Assembly: GCF_023078335.1 (NCBI RefSeq)
Contig: NZ_CP095550.1
Location: forward strand, 4,136,001 to 4,200,000
DNA from: Metabacillus endolithicus
GTDB taxonomy: Bacteria > Bacillota > Bacilli > Bacillales > Bacillaceae
DNA length: 64,000 nt
Direction of reading: 5' to 3'
Shown: piece after piece, positions 1 through 9,362 of the stretch
How positions within the stretch are numbered: position 1 is the stretch's first letter
Layout of the letters: every line of letters starts with the position of its first letter
The notes under the pieces: model-generated
Seen by the model: the letters and a program-made list of their open reading frames with translations, nothing else
The model's database searches: none
What the model was told of the DNA's origin: nothing
Program-made: the position numbers and the translations under genes

Positions 1-547
1 TTGTAAATATTTTATAGCCGTTCTTTTTGCAATCTTCAATAAAAAAGTAGTCCTCAGCTCTTGTTCTTTTTTGAAATTGTACGTTGTTGTAAACTTCTTT
101 TCTAAAAATTAGAGTAGCTCCTGAAACAGTTTCATCATAAGTGTTCTCTTTGTTTTGAATAAGCATTAGAGCTTTTTTATTTGTAAAATAAACGTAGTAT
201 GAACTTTTACCAACAATGGATACACCATCATTTTTAAATACTTTCATAGAATTAGAAAGATAGTTTGGTCCATAACAGTCATCGTCATCAAATTTAGCAA
301 TGTAGTCATAGTTTGCTTTTAAGATCCCAAAATTAAGACAATCTCCTAATGTAGCTCCTTCATGTAATTGAAACACCCGAACATTTTGATATTTCTCAGC
401 TTCTTTCTGCCACATACTAAGATTTAATTCATCTTTATTTAAGATGATAATAAGCTCTTTTTCATCCCATTGCTGTTGTTCGTAATTCATAAAAACATTT
501 TCCATAAATTGATCTCTTATCGTACATGTGATAATGGATACTTTCAT
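1..547 (-). CDS. Family 2 glycosyltransferase, C-terminus cut by window edge
   Basis: Reading leftward from ATG at 547 the product begins MKVSIITCTIRDQFMENV, followed by a GT-A nucleotide-sugar fold pattern and a clear metal-binding acidic run (AKFDDDDCYGP), then SGATLIFRKEVY. This is a family-2 glycosyltransferase that would add a sugar to an extracellular or spore-surface acceptor. An AAAGGAG ribosome site lies just upstream of the start. About 182 residues are visible and the gene continues beyond base 1. It follows another glycosyltransferase with only a 27-base gap, so the two are probably co-transcribed. The acceptor is unknown. Confidence 0.8.
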   Translation of the reverse strand, partial: MKVSIITCTIRDQFMENVFMNYEQQQWDEKELIIILNKDELNLSMWQKEAEKYQNVRVFQLHEGATLGDCLNFGILKANYDYIAKFDDDDCYGPNYLSNSMKVFKNDGVSIVGKSSYYVYFTNKKALMLIQNKENTYDETVSGATLIFRKEVYNNVQFQKRTRAEDYFFIEDCKKNGYKIFT

Positions 548-574
548 TGGTATGACTCCTTTGTTTTTTAAAAG

Positions 575-1816
575 TTAAGAGGAGATGATTCTTTCAATAA
601 ATTTTGTTATTTTGTTGTAACGATTTAATTTTTTCAGTCTCATTACTTCGTCGAACAACTCATTTCTCTGGTTTTCTGAGAACCCTGCTGCTCCTAAAAT
701 GTTTTTATGTCTAATATCTATTTTTAAAAGTAAAGTGATTGTTACAAGGATTTTAATAAACATCCTGTTAAACAATGTAAATTCATAAAGATCATGTTCT
801 AGAAAAACTTTGTACTCATTGAGCAATTCGTTCATATCATCTAAACTTGCGATCTGACTTATCTCAATTCCTAAAAATAGAACGTCAATATCAGGATGTT
901 TTGTTAGAAAAAGATAATAATTCCCTATCGCCTCTTGCCATTTATCCGAGCTAATTGGATGTTCTTGATGATAGCTAATGACTTGATCACTTGCTATATA
1001 TTCTGCACCTGCATTATATAATCGATATCCAAGCTCCCAATCTTCATAGCCATATCCCACAAACTCCTCATCAAATCCACCGACCTTATCTAGCATAGAT
1101 TTTCTTAAAGAAACATTTCCCGTTAAAAAAGCCATCCAAGGAAATGAAAAACCATCTAAATTAGGACCATACTGCTCCAGGATGAAGCTAAACCAGGAAG
1201 ACTTCTCGAAGCATAATGTTTTATACCGTCCCCGGTCGAAGTCTTTATTTTTAAGTAAAGGAAAAGCTGTTTGCGATGAGCTTTTATAGGTCGAAAAGCG
1301 AGAAGAAAGTTTAGAGTTATCCTTAATTAACTTTGTTATTTCTTGCATTTGTTTGGGTTGGAAATCCGGAAATACACAAGAGTATAAGCCTTTATAAGAC
1401 ATAGCTCCCGTTACAATTAAGTTTTCTTTTTGCTGGTGATATTGATAGTGATTTTGAAGGAAGCTTGGTTCTACAAACATTTCAGCATCCAAAAAAATAA
1501 TAACTTTTCCTTGAGCATGCTGAATACCTAAATTTCTCACCTTTGCCCTGCCGATATTTTTTTTACAGCGAAAATAGTAAAAATGATAAGGAGGGTTGTA
1601 GGTCTCTATTCGCTCAGGTGTTTGATCTGTAGAAGCATCATCTATTAAGAAAACCTCTACTTTGGAAAGATCATAGTGTTGTTTTTCCAGAGAATAAAGA
1701 GTATATAGATTTAAAGGATACTTGTTGTAAGAAGGGATAATGATACTTATTTCCACTTCTTCGGAAGCTTGGGTGTTTCTTCTTAGAAAGTAATCATTCG
1801 TCGTGTAATTGAGCAT
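575..1816 (-). CDS. Family 2 glycosyltransferase with galactosyltransferase-type C domain
   Basis: About 413 residues. The N-terminal GT-A domain shows ISIIIPSYNK, LIDDASTD and KNIGRAKVRNLGI. The acidic motif is LDAEMF rather than a textbook DxD. A second block (FPWMAFLTGNVSLRKS ... GGFDEEFVGYGYEDWELGYRL) is typical of the Glyco_transf_7C region. I chose the ATG at 1816 (MLNYTTND) because AAAGG lies about 12 bases upstream; an ATG pair at 1840/1837 gives a longer but weaker start. It is followed by a second glycosyltransferase on the same strand. Next to a spore-coat locus, glycosylation of coat or exosporium protein is a plausible but unproven role. Confidence 0.8.
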   Translation of the reverse strand: MLNYTTNDYFLRRNTQASEEVEISIIIPSYNKYPLNLYTLYSLEKQHYDLSKVEVFLIDDASTDQTPERIETYNPPYHFYYFRCKKNIGRAKVRNLGIQHAQGKVIIFLDAEMFVEPSFLQNHYQYHQQKENLIVTGAMSYKGLYSCVFPDFQPKQMQEITKLIKDNSKLSSRFSTYKSSSQTAFPLLKNKDFDRGRYKTLCFEKSSWFSFILEQYGPNLDGFSFPWMAFLTGNVSLRKSMLDKVGGFDEEFVGYGYEDWELGYRLYNAGAEYIASDQVISYHQEHPISSDKWQEAIGNYYLFLTKHPDIDVLFLGIEISQIASLDDMNELLNEYKVFLEHDLYEFTLFNRMFIKILVTITLLLKIDIRHKNILGAAGFSENQRNELFDEVMRLKKLNRYNKITKFIERIISS

Positions 1817-1984
1817 ATAGCTGAAACAACCTTTCATCACGATGTATTATGAAAAATTTTATAAAAGCAAATCAATATAAGATATAAAGAATGGTGAAGG
1901 ATGTATAAGCTAGTAACCTTACTTCTAGCTAAAATGGTTACATATCACTTAAGGAGAATTTAGTATTGAGCTTGGCTATTAGGA

Positions 1985-2011
1985 ACATGTTCCCAATTAA
2001 TTCATATTTTA
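1985..2011 (+). promoter_or_regulatory. SigmaK-like promoter of the mnx operon
   Basis: AC at 1985-1986, exactly 16 bases, then CATATTTTA at 2003-2011 match the sigmaK pattern AC-N16-CATAnnnTA. Mother-cell sigmaK control fits what is known for the mnx operon of Bacillus SG-1. Oddity: the predicted transcript start (about 2018) lies inside the ribosome site of the first gene, leaving only some 10 bases of leader, so either the leader is very short or the real promoter is elsewhere. Confidence 0.5.
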
Positions 2012-2027
2012 TATAGAGGTGATAAAC

Positions 2028-2444
2028 ATGTCCGAGTGGTTTGGCGTTTTTATTTATATGAATCTTGTAGTGGCACTTTTAACGTATATTTACTTTTATA
2101 AAAGACGGAAGTTGATTGGTTTTCATTTAGGTATGAATATAGCGATGGTTGCTGGTGGTAGTATTGCGATCGGTACTGGAGTTATTTTAATTAATCAATT
2201 TCCGCTTCATTTTCTAGAAATTACGATAATTGCAACACTAACTGGACTAATAATAGGTAGTTTATTTGGTGGACTTTTTGATTATCAAACTTTATTAACA
2301 GGCTTTATCAATGGATTGATGATGGGAATTATGTCTCCGATGATCGGAGCAGCAGCAAGTGGAACGACATTTATTCTGTTTCTTGAGTTCTGTATGATTG
2401 GAGCATTTGGATTACTTATTCTTTCATCAAAAAATTCTTCTTAA
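2028..2444 (+). CDS. Small membrane protein, first gene of mnx-type operon
   Basis: 138 residues, almost entirely hydrophobic, with about four transmembrane segments. The glycine-rich core IIGSLFGGLFDYQTLLTGFINGLMMG (residues about 75-100) recurs in the next gene. ATG at 2028 is preferred over the in-frame GTG at 2019 because GAGGTGAT lies correctly spaced before it. It occupies the mnxA position of an mnx operon, but I cannot confirm one-to-one identity from memory, so no symbol is given. Role unknown; membrane location in the mother cell or forespore outer membrane is inferred. Confidence 0.7.
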   Translation: MSEWFGVFIYMNLVVALLTYIYFYKRRKLIGFHLGMNIAMVAGGSIAIGTGVILINQFPLHFLEITIIATLTGLIIGSLFGGLFDYQTLLTGFINGLMMGIMSPMIGAAASGTTFILFLEFCMIGAFGLLILSSKNSS

Positions 2445-2459
2445 GATAGGTGAAAAAAA

Positions 2460-2921
2460 TTGAACACCATTGTGCTGACGATCTTAATAACAAACTGTCT
2501 TATTGCGTTATTTGGCTATCGAGTCTTATTTCGTTCTCGTTATCTTTTTAGTGATCGTTTCGGGTTTATCGTTTCAATAACAGGAGGTAATATTGTTAGC
2601 CTTGTAATCACTAACAACCTTTTTTATTTATTCTCTAATCATTTTAATGTCATCAGCTTTATGAATCTTTTAATCGGTGTAGCTATAGGGGTGACGATAG
2701 GTTCTTTATTAAACTCGCAAACTCTTATTGCAGGCATTTACAGTGGTGGCACAGGCGCCGTGATGGGGACTATGATAGGAGCAGTTTCATTAGATCCAAC
2801 GATTTGTAGCCTTCCTGCACAAATTTATAATCAGCAAGAGCTGGTCCTCTTTTTTGGTCTTTTTGGTTTATTTCTTCATCTTCTTACAACTCTTCTATTG
2901 TTATTTTCTTTAAAAGTGTAA
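2460..2921 (+). CDS. Small membrane protein, second gene of mnx-type operon, paralogue of first
   Basis: 153 residues starting at TTG 2460, with GATAGGTGAAAAAAA just before it, 15 bases after the preceding stop. Four or so hydrophobic helices. The segment VTIGSLLNSQTLIAG ... GAVMGTMIGAV aligns with IIGSLFGGLFDYQTLLTG ... MGIMSPMIGAA of its neighbour, so the two arose by tandem duplication and may form a heteromer. It sits in the mnxB position. No enzymatic motif is visible. Confidence 0.7.
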   Translation: MNTIVLTILITNCLIALFGYRVLFRSRYLFSDRFGFIVSITGGNIVSLVITNNLFYLFSNHFNVISFMNLLIGVAIGVTIGSLLNSQTLIAGIYSGGTGAVMGTMIGAVSLDPTICSLPAQIYNQQELVLFFGLFGLFLHLLTTLLLLFSLKV

Positions 2922-3023
2922 AGCTGGGAAATCCATAACACTCACCTATTATGATCCCAATATATAGCAATTCTTTAGCTCAAGCATAGATTATTAGAAA
3001 TTCATCAAAAAGGGGTGAACGGG

Positions 3024-3775
3024 TTGAAAACAGGCTAAGGCACGATGAATATGTGAAAAAATTACTGGAACAAAGAAAAAAAGAGGAACGTAAAAAAGAT
3101 CCTATCCATGAATCTGGTGTTACATTTACTTCACCAGCTGGTTCAACGTCTACAGAAGAAATACGCGTTTTTAACGAATATATGGAGCAAGCCAATTTAT
3201 TTAAAATTACAAATGCAGCACCAGAACAAAGAAAATCTTTAATGTTGAAAAGGTTTTTTAAGATGAAACGAAATCAACAAGTGGAGATTTATTCAGAAAA
3301 CGGTGAGAATACGAATTATACTCTTGGAAAAGTCACCGCGATTGGCCGAGATTTTGTCATGGTAACAAACTTAAAAGACCGCATTTGGTTTCCTTATCAT
3401 TCTATTATTTCTGCAAATGTACCTTCTGGAATACCGAACTATTCAAATAGTCATCAGTCCTATATTTTTGATAACGACTTAAAAAAGAAATTACTTCATC
3501 ATTTTGGACAGACTGTTTCAAAACGCGATGCATTAATTCAACAGTTCTATGAGGAGACGTTAAATACAAATCTAAAAACGTGGAAGGGGGCATGGGTAAA
3601 GGTTTTTGCCAAAGATGGAATATACTCTGGTCAAATTAGGGATGTACAAGATCATATTCTTTATCTTTCCTCAATGAACAAAAAGCCTGAGATTGAATTA
3701 AAACATATCCATTCAGTGAATAGTTTAAGGTTCTTTTCCTTTTTAACTATATTTTCCAAAAAAATAGGTATGTGA
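3024..3775 (+). CDS. Two-barrel coat-type protein of mnx operon (mnxD position), possible N-terminal frame break
   Basis: The open frame from GTG 3053 gives 240 residues, but coding pattern continues upstream (VENRLRHDEY) without a start. A strong ribosome site (AAAGGGGTGAACGGG) precedes TTG 3024, which runs MKTG-stop. One extra base near 3032 would join them as MKTRLRHDEYVKKLL..., about 250 residues. The protein has a charged Lys/Glu N-terminus, then two copies of a small beta-barrel-like segment: VEIYSENGEN...GKVTAIGRDFVMV...IWFPYHSIISA and VKVFAKDGIYSGQIRDVQDHILYL...IELKHIHSV. The same pattern occurs in MnxE and MnxF. No catalytic residues; probably structural. Confidence 0.65.
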
Positions 3776-3836
3776 TAGAGTCGAAATATTATGAGGTTAA
3801 TACTATATAATATTAGGTCGAAAGGAGGAATTAACT

Positions 3837-4124
3837 ATGAATATTGAAGATGATATTTTTAGAGAGCTTAAAAAGTTATTAGGTGAGGATGTCTTAATAG
3901 TCACAGAGTCTCCTCAATTAAATTTATTAGGTCAAACATTTCGTCCTATTTTCTGTGGACCAATCGTAGAAGTGGAAACAGGTTTTGTTACCATCTCTCC
4001 TGCAACAATTAAGATACTGAATGCACCTTTTTATCAATTTCCTACGCCATTGTCAATCCCTCTTGAAAAAATTGCCCAGTTTACACCTAATTTTGATTGC
4101 AATGAGAGAATACCTCTTATTTAA
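3837..4124 (+). CDS. mnxE: MnxE, small subunit of the Mn(II) oxidase complex
   Basis: 95 residues from ATG 3837 after AAAGGAGGAATTAACT. The stretch LLGQTFRPIFCG followed by ATIKILNAPFYQFPTPLSIP strongly resembles what I recall of MnxE from Bacillus SG-1, which forms with MnxF and MnxG a Mn(II)-oxidising complex. It contains a single barrel-like unit: VLIVTESPQ...CGPIVEVETGFVTISP...LSIPLEKIAQF. Two cysteines are present. It is followed after 26 bases by mnxF and then mnxG, with matched ribosome sites, which supports co-production. Confidence 0.8.
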   Translation: MNIEDDIFRELKKLLGEDVLIVTESPQLNLLGQTFRPIFCGPIVEVETGFVTISPATIKILNAPFYQFPTPLSIPLEKIAQFTPNFDCNERIPLI

Positions 4125-4150
4125 ATCTGATGAAAGGAGATTCCTAGAAT

Positions 4151-4450
4151 ATGTCTAAAAAATCAAATTTAGATCCTTCAGATATTAATGTTTTAAGAGA
4201 TCAAGCCATAATTGACTATTTCACAGAAAATATAGGTCAGCGTGCTTTTGTCCTTACACCATCTTTTCCGTTTATGTTTGTTGGTGAAATATTAGATGTA
4301 ATGGAAGATATGGTTTTAATAGATGTGGAAGCCACACATTTTTCTCAGCTTGAAAATCGAACATGGTTTATTCATGCCCATCAAATTGAAATATTTTATG
4401 TTGAAAGAGAAGGGGAGGCAAGAATCCCTAAATTAAATGATTTATCTTAG
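4151..4450 (+). CDS. mnxF: MnxF, small subunit of the Mn(II) oxidase complex
   Basis: 99 residues from ATG 4151 with GAAAGGAGA upstream. It shares the small barrel pattern with MnxE: IGQRAFVLTPSFPFMFVGEI, a short turn, VLIDVEATHFSQLENRTWFIH, and a closing QIEIFYV strand. Size, order and motif match MnxF, the partner of MnxE in the purified SG-1 Mnx complex. No cysteine; His residues are clustered in the second half (TWFIHAHQIE). Placed 22 bases before mnxG. Identity rests on context and remembered family features. Confidence 0.78.
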   Translation: MSKKSNLDPSDINVLRDQAIIDYFTENIGQRAFVLTPSFPFMFVGEILDVMEDMVLIDVEATHFSQLENRTWFIHAHQIEIFYVEREGEARIPKLNDLS

Positions 4451-4472
4451 TATTTAAGAAAGGAGGAACAAT

Positions 4473-7400
4473 ATGATACGACAATATCATGTCGTTGCCA
4501 TTCCAATTCGTATTGTCGTGAACAACTTTGGAGACTACAATCCGGATGGTAGAATTTATGTTTTAAAGGAAAACGAAGATGAAGTAAGAGACTGCGTACG
4601 AAAAAATCCTTTTACTCCAGTTGATTTAGTTCAGCCTCTTACAATTAGAGCAAATCAAGGAGATATCGTTGAAATTCTTTTTGAAAATAAACTTCCTTTT
4701 GCTGCAGGAATGCACTTTCATGAAGCAGAGTATGATGTATTAACGTCAGATGGAGCAAATGTAGGATTTAACCCAGATACAACTGTTCCTTGTGGAGAAA
4801 AAATACTATATAGAATTAATGCAACGGTTGAGGGAACCTATTTCTTTACGGATTTAGGCAACCCTGTTAGTACTGAAAAGGAACTCGAGTATTCAAGGAC
4901 TTTTTGGTGCATTACTTGTACAAAAAAGAGGTTCATGGTGGACCGATCCGGTAACTGGAGGATCACTGAATAGTGGAGTATTTGCTGATATTCATAATCC
5001 ATTTTTACCTTCATTTAGAGAATATGCATGGTTTTTTAATGATGAAATGGAAGTGAATGATTTAACTGGCAATCGTCCATTAGATCCTATGACAAATCAA
5101 GAATCTGAGTCATTCCACGGAGTAAATCTTAGATATGAGCCATTAAGGAATAGATTAAGGTTAATAGATGAAGGTGTTGTTACCCCTGAATTAGAAGGAG
5201 AAGAAGTTCATCACGATTCTTGGGTGTTTGGAGATCCAGCGACACCAATTTTAAGAGGATATAAAGGTGATCCTGCTGTTTTTAGAGTCATTCATGGTGG
5301 AGTAAAGGAAACACATGTTTTTCACTATCATGTTCATCAATGGTTAAGAGATAAAAGTAATACCATGTCAGAAATTATCGATTCTCAATCTATTAGTCCA
5401 CAGTCTCATTATGATATATCACCATTATACGGTTTAGGAAGTCTGCATGGTGCTTATGGAGATGTTATTATCCACTGTCACTTGTATCCACACTTTGAAG
5501 TAGGAATGTGGGGAATTAACCGTATATTTGATACCCTTCAGGATGGTAGTCAATGTTATCCAAATGGTGTTCCTATTGCACCATTACAACCTTTACCAGA
5601 TCGTCCTTGTCCACCACGTCCAACGAAAGAAAGACCTGGATTTCCTAATTTTATTCCAGGTAAGGTTGGCTGCAAAGCTCCACGTCCGCCACTAGGAATT
5701 GTTGGTGGTAGGGAAATGACAGTATTGGAGAAGAACGCAGCAGTTCCTAATGCTAGACCTGGTGCAGTGTTTGTTGATTCATGTTTATCAAATCCGGTTG
5801 TAGTAGAATATGATGTTTCCTTAATTGAGATGCCAATTATCTATAATCGACAAGGCTGGCATGATCCTAAAGGAAGATTTTATGTTATGGATAAAGACAT
5901 TGATGATGTTTTAGCGGGAAGGAAAGAGCCAGAGCCAATAACTCTTCAAATTCCTGCTGGTACATGTATAAGAATGAATTTTACAAACAGACTTCCACAT
6001 ATCCTTGATGGAGATGCCTTTCAGCTTGTAACCAGAGCCTATGAAGTAGGATTTCATATCCACTTTGTAAAATTTGATGTACTTGTAACAGATGGAGCCA
6101 ATGTGGGTTGGAACTATGATAGTTCTGTTTTACCAGGAGAAACCATCCGCTATGAATGGTATGCAGACACGGAGCTAAAAGCATTCTTCTTCCATGATCA
6201 TCTCTTTGCTACATCACATGAGCAGCATGGAGTTTTCGGTGCGGGGGTTATTCAACCAAGGTTCTCTAAATTTTTTGATAGTCAAACAGGAGAAGAAGTG
6301 GATTATGGAGCTCAAGTTACGGTAGTTAATCCAATTATCCCTGATTATCGTGATCAAACATTATTTGTACACGATTTTGCCTATTTATTTGATAAAGATG
6401 GCTGCCCAATTCAGGCTCCCGAATATCCAGGATCACTAGAAGATCCAGGTGTTTTTGGGGTGAATTATAAGAATGAACCATTACAGTTTAGATTAGGAGA
6501 AGATTGTGACCCGGCTTATTCTTTTAGTTCATATGTGAATGGTGATCCTGTAACACCGATATTTAGAACTTATGAAGGTGATCCAATTCGAATTCGTCTA
6601 ATACAAGGGGCGCATGAGGAGTCACATAGTTTTAATCTTCATGGATTAAAATGGAAATCTGAACGGGCAGACTTAGATTCTGCTTTTCAAGCTCAACAGC
6701 ATATTGGAATATCAGAGTCATTTACGTTTGAAACAGAGGTACACACATCAGGTGACTATCTATGGGCATTTGAAGATGAGGAAGATGTTTGGTTAGGTAC
6801 TTGGGGGTTAATTCGTGCCTATGATGAGCTTGTTGACGATCTTATTGTTTTACCAGATCGACCATGTCCACCACCTAGAACAAAGCCATTACCAGAAGTA
6901 ACAGGTAAGCCACCTGAACTGGCAGATCCATTATGTTCACTTCCGCCTGAAGCACCATGTGATCCACCAGTTAAAGAGTATAATGTTGTATGTTTTCAAA
7001 CGCCAATTATATACAACAAATATGGAGATCAAGACCCATATGGAATAATCTTTGCCCTTGAAGAGGATGTAGAAGATATTTTATGCGGGAAAAAGAATCC
7101 TGAGCCACTTGTTTTAAGAGGGAATGTAGGTGACCTTATAGAGGTTACATTAACAAGTAAACTAAAATTCGAACTATTTCCATTTCCAGATGGAATTCAC
7201 CCTTACCCACCAGTGAAGGAGCAAGCATTTTATCCGCCTTCGTTGAGGATCTCTCTTCATACTAGTTTGTTAGATTATGATGTAAAAACATCGAGTGGAG
7301 ATACAGTTGGGTTCAATCCGGATCAAACGGTTGGTCCAGATGAGAAAATCACATATCGTTGGTATGTTGATGGTGCTCATGGAACATGTTCGATGTGGGA

Positions 7401-8121
7401 TGTTGCAGACCTCAGAAACCACCGTTCGTTTGGAGCATTCGGGGCATTTGTGGCAGAGCCACGATTTACAACGTATCATGATCCACACACATTATGTCCT
7501 GTAAAAACAGGTGCTAATGTTGTGTTGAAAAATCCGTTTCTACCTGAAATGAGAGAGTTTGTCTTGATCATGCATGATGGTGTAAGGCTTGAGGATAAGA
7601 ACAATCAGGTCATTATAGATCCGATTGAAGGAATATTACCAGAGCCTGAACCTGAAGCAGAAGTTGACACTTATGACTTTGGTTCACGAGGATTTAACTA
7701 CCGAAGTGAACGCCTTATTAATCGATATCGTGAACACCCTGTATTAAGTGATTTATTTAGCTCAAAAGTATTCGGTGACCCAGCTACACCTGTTTTTGAA
7801 GCCTATCCGGGTGACCCGATTATGATCAGGCTGACAAATCCTTCTGAAAGAAGACGTGCACACACTTTCCATTTACACGGGCATTATTGGAAGTTTGATT
7901 GGAAAGACCTTGATTCTCGTGTTCAATCCTTTGTTGGATTTTTAATTGCCGGTGCTGCGGAAAACCTACCTATTATTGGTGGTGCTGGCGGCACATTCAA
8001 TTTCCCTGGTGACTATATGTACCGATCAGGAAATATTCGCTGGGATATTGAACAAGGAATGTGGGGAATCATTCGAGTTCATGATAAGCCTAAAGAACAT
8101 TTACCAGAACTGAAAAAGTAA
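4473..8121 (+). CDS. mnxG: MnxG, multicopper manganese(II) oxidase, broken by one frameshift near 4878
   Basis: Read as one unit this is about 1215 residues, matching the very long spore Mn oxidase MnxG (about 1,217 in SG-1). It oxidises Mn(II) toward Mn(IV) oxide using copper and oxygen on the spore surface. Repeated cupredoxin modules carry copper-ligand motifs: GMHFHEAEYDV, HVFHYHVHQW (near 5323), HCHLYPHFEVGMWG (5473), HIHFVKFDV, FFHDHLFATSHEQH, HSFNLHGLKW and HTFHLHGHYWKF near the end. Frame 1 runs from ATG 4473 to a stop at 4973. Removing one G near 4878 joins it as STEKNSSIQGLFGALLVQKRG to the frame that continues to 8121; that frame also has an ATG at 5047. The ribosome site is AAAGGAGGAACAAT. 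The single extra base could be a sequencing error or a real lesion. Confidence 0.9.
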
Positions 8122-8166
8122 AGAAGGGAGGTTAGGCCTCCCTTAATTTGAAAGGAGGTAAAATTA

Positions 8167-8954
8167 GTGAATGATCATCATGAAAATCGAGAATTTTGTT
8201 GCCCAGAGGTAGTACCACCTGGAGCACCAGATGATTTTTGTATTCCGGAAGAATGTTGTCCAGATCAAATACCAACACCAAAGTACCCTTCTGCTACTAC
8301 ATGTTTACCGGAAGAAGTTCAACGAGAATTAGAAGAAAGAATTGCAGTTGTAAACAGATTACTACTAGATTTAGCACTGTCTGGTGAACAGCCAGAAGAA
8401 GCACGTCGAGCGGCTTTTGACGGATTAATGGGACAGTTCATAAAAGTGAAATTAACATGTGAAGAGAAATTACTCACAAAAAAAAGATTAACAGTTAAGA
8501 AAAAACGGGAATTGAAGAAAAAATTGATTGCTAGAAGACCACAGGGGTGTGTTGATCTTGTGTGGGCTTTGATTTTGTTCAACTAAGAAAAGACGATCAA
8601 TTCTTTGTTGTGCCATTTACAAAGATATGTCAAATAAAATCTGATGAACCGACTTGTGAGAGAATGGATGAACCAGAACTATTAAACATTGATCCATGTT
8701 TTAGAAGGGCATTGGCCTATCGATTCGAAACCGTCTCATCTTCTCCAGAATTAATCCAACTTTTCTTCCGACTACGACTTAGTAATTTTCTTCTCCTTTT
8801 ACTAGATAAAAAAGTTACTATAAAATTGGACAATCACCTAGTAACTGGAACAGTTGTTCATGCTACACATGAATCAATTACACTGTGTAAAAATGAAAAG
8901 GAGACTCGTGAGATTCCTTTAGCAGCCATTTGCTATATGAAGTTTCATGAATAA
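8167..8954 (+). CDS. Cys-containing coat-type protein with two barrel domains, one frameshift near 8560
   Basis: Two overlapping frames (8167-8586, 139 aa; 8562-8954, 130 aa) join into about 262 residues if one base is added near 8560 (CVDLVVGFDFVQLRKDD). The joined protein makes structural sense: a Cys/Pro-rich N-terminus (FCCPEVV, PEECCPDQ), a helix, then two barrel-like repeats, QFIKVKLTCE...GFDFVQLRKDDQFFVVPFTKICQI and VTIKLDNHLVTGTVVHATHESITLC...EIPLAAICYM. The first repeat is complete only in the corrected reading. GTG 8167 has AAAGGAGGTAAAATTA before it. It lies 45 bases after mnxG, so it is probably the last gene of the operon. Function unknown; surface scaffold or metal binding is an inference. 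Confidence 0.65.
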
Positions 8955-8972
8955 TGGTAGAATCGATTTGAG

Positions 8973-9003
8973 AAAGCTCCCCTATCCTTAGAGGAGCTTT
9001 TTT
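8973..9003 (+). terminator. Terminator of the mnx operon
   Basis: Inverted repeat AAAGCTCC ... GGAGCTTT followed by a T run, 18 bases after the last mnx-operon stop. Confidence 0.8.
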
Positions 9004-9014
9004 AATGTTAAAAT

Positions 9015-9049
9015 CTTAAAAAACCGAGAAGTCTAGAAAGATTTCTCGG
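9015..9049 (-). terminator. Terminator for the leftward His/Cys-rich gene
   Basis: Inverted repeat CCGAGAA ... TTCTCGG with an A run on its left, which reads as a T run on the minus strand. Placed just after the stop of the 60-residue gene. Confidence 0.7.
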
Positions 9050-9080
9050 CCTTTAATAAAGATAGATAGATTTGTAACGA

Positions 9081-9263
9081 CTAGTGGCAGCAATGATGAT
9101 CATCATGTCTATTGTGATGATGCGAACAACAGAAATGACTTAAGAAGTGACGTCTAAAACAAGAGGAGTGACAAGATCTTCTAAAATGATGATCAAAGTG
9201 GTAGCTGTGATGACAATGTGAATGACAACAGCTATGTTTTCTTCTTCTACAAGAACAACTCAT
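9081..9263 (-). CDS. 60-residue His/Cys/Arg-rich coat-type peptide
   Basis: Begins MSCSCRRRKHSCCHSHCHHS and ends HDDHHCCH; almost every residue is His, Cys, Arg, Ser or Phe. Reality as a gene is supported by an excellent ribosome site (AAAGGAGGTGAT, five bases before the ATG at 9263) and its own terminator. The composition fits a metal-binding or cross-linking spore-coat peptide. It lies between the Mn oxidase operon and a larger His-rich protein, both of which support a metal-related coat role. No family recognised. Confidence 0.7.
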   Translation of the reverse strand: MSCSCRRRKHSCCHSHCHHSYHFDHHFRRSCHSSCFRRHFLSHFCCSHHHNRHDDHHCCH

Positions 9264-9362
9264 ACTATCACCTCCTTTCGAATTAACAAGGAATCACGGG
9301 ATTTCTATTAGATTGAAAAGGGTAAACGTAATAAGTGGTTAAGAAACAAAGTGAAGAGAGGT

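Noticed and set aside
4860..4900. Programmed ribosomal frameshift in mnxG
   Set aside because: No slippery heptamer with a nearby stop or clear stimulator was seen, and similar one-base breaks occur in unrelated genes across the window.
5047..5100. Independent start of a shorter MnxG at ATG 5047
   Set aside because: Coding similarity continues upstream in the same frame to about 4880 and joins the first ORF; no ribosome site precedes 5047.
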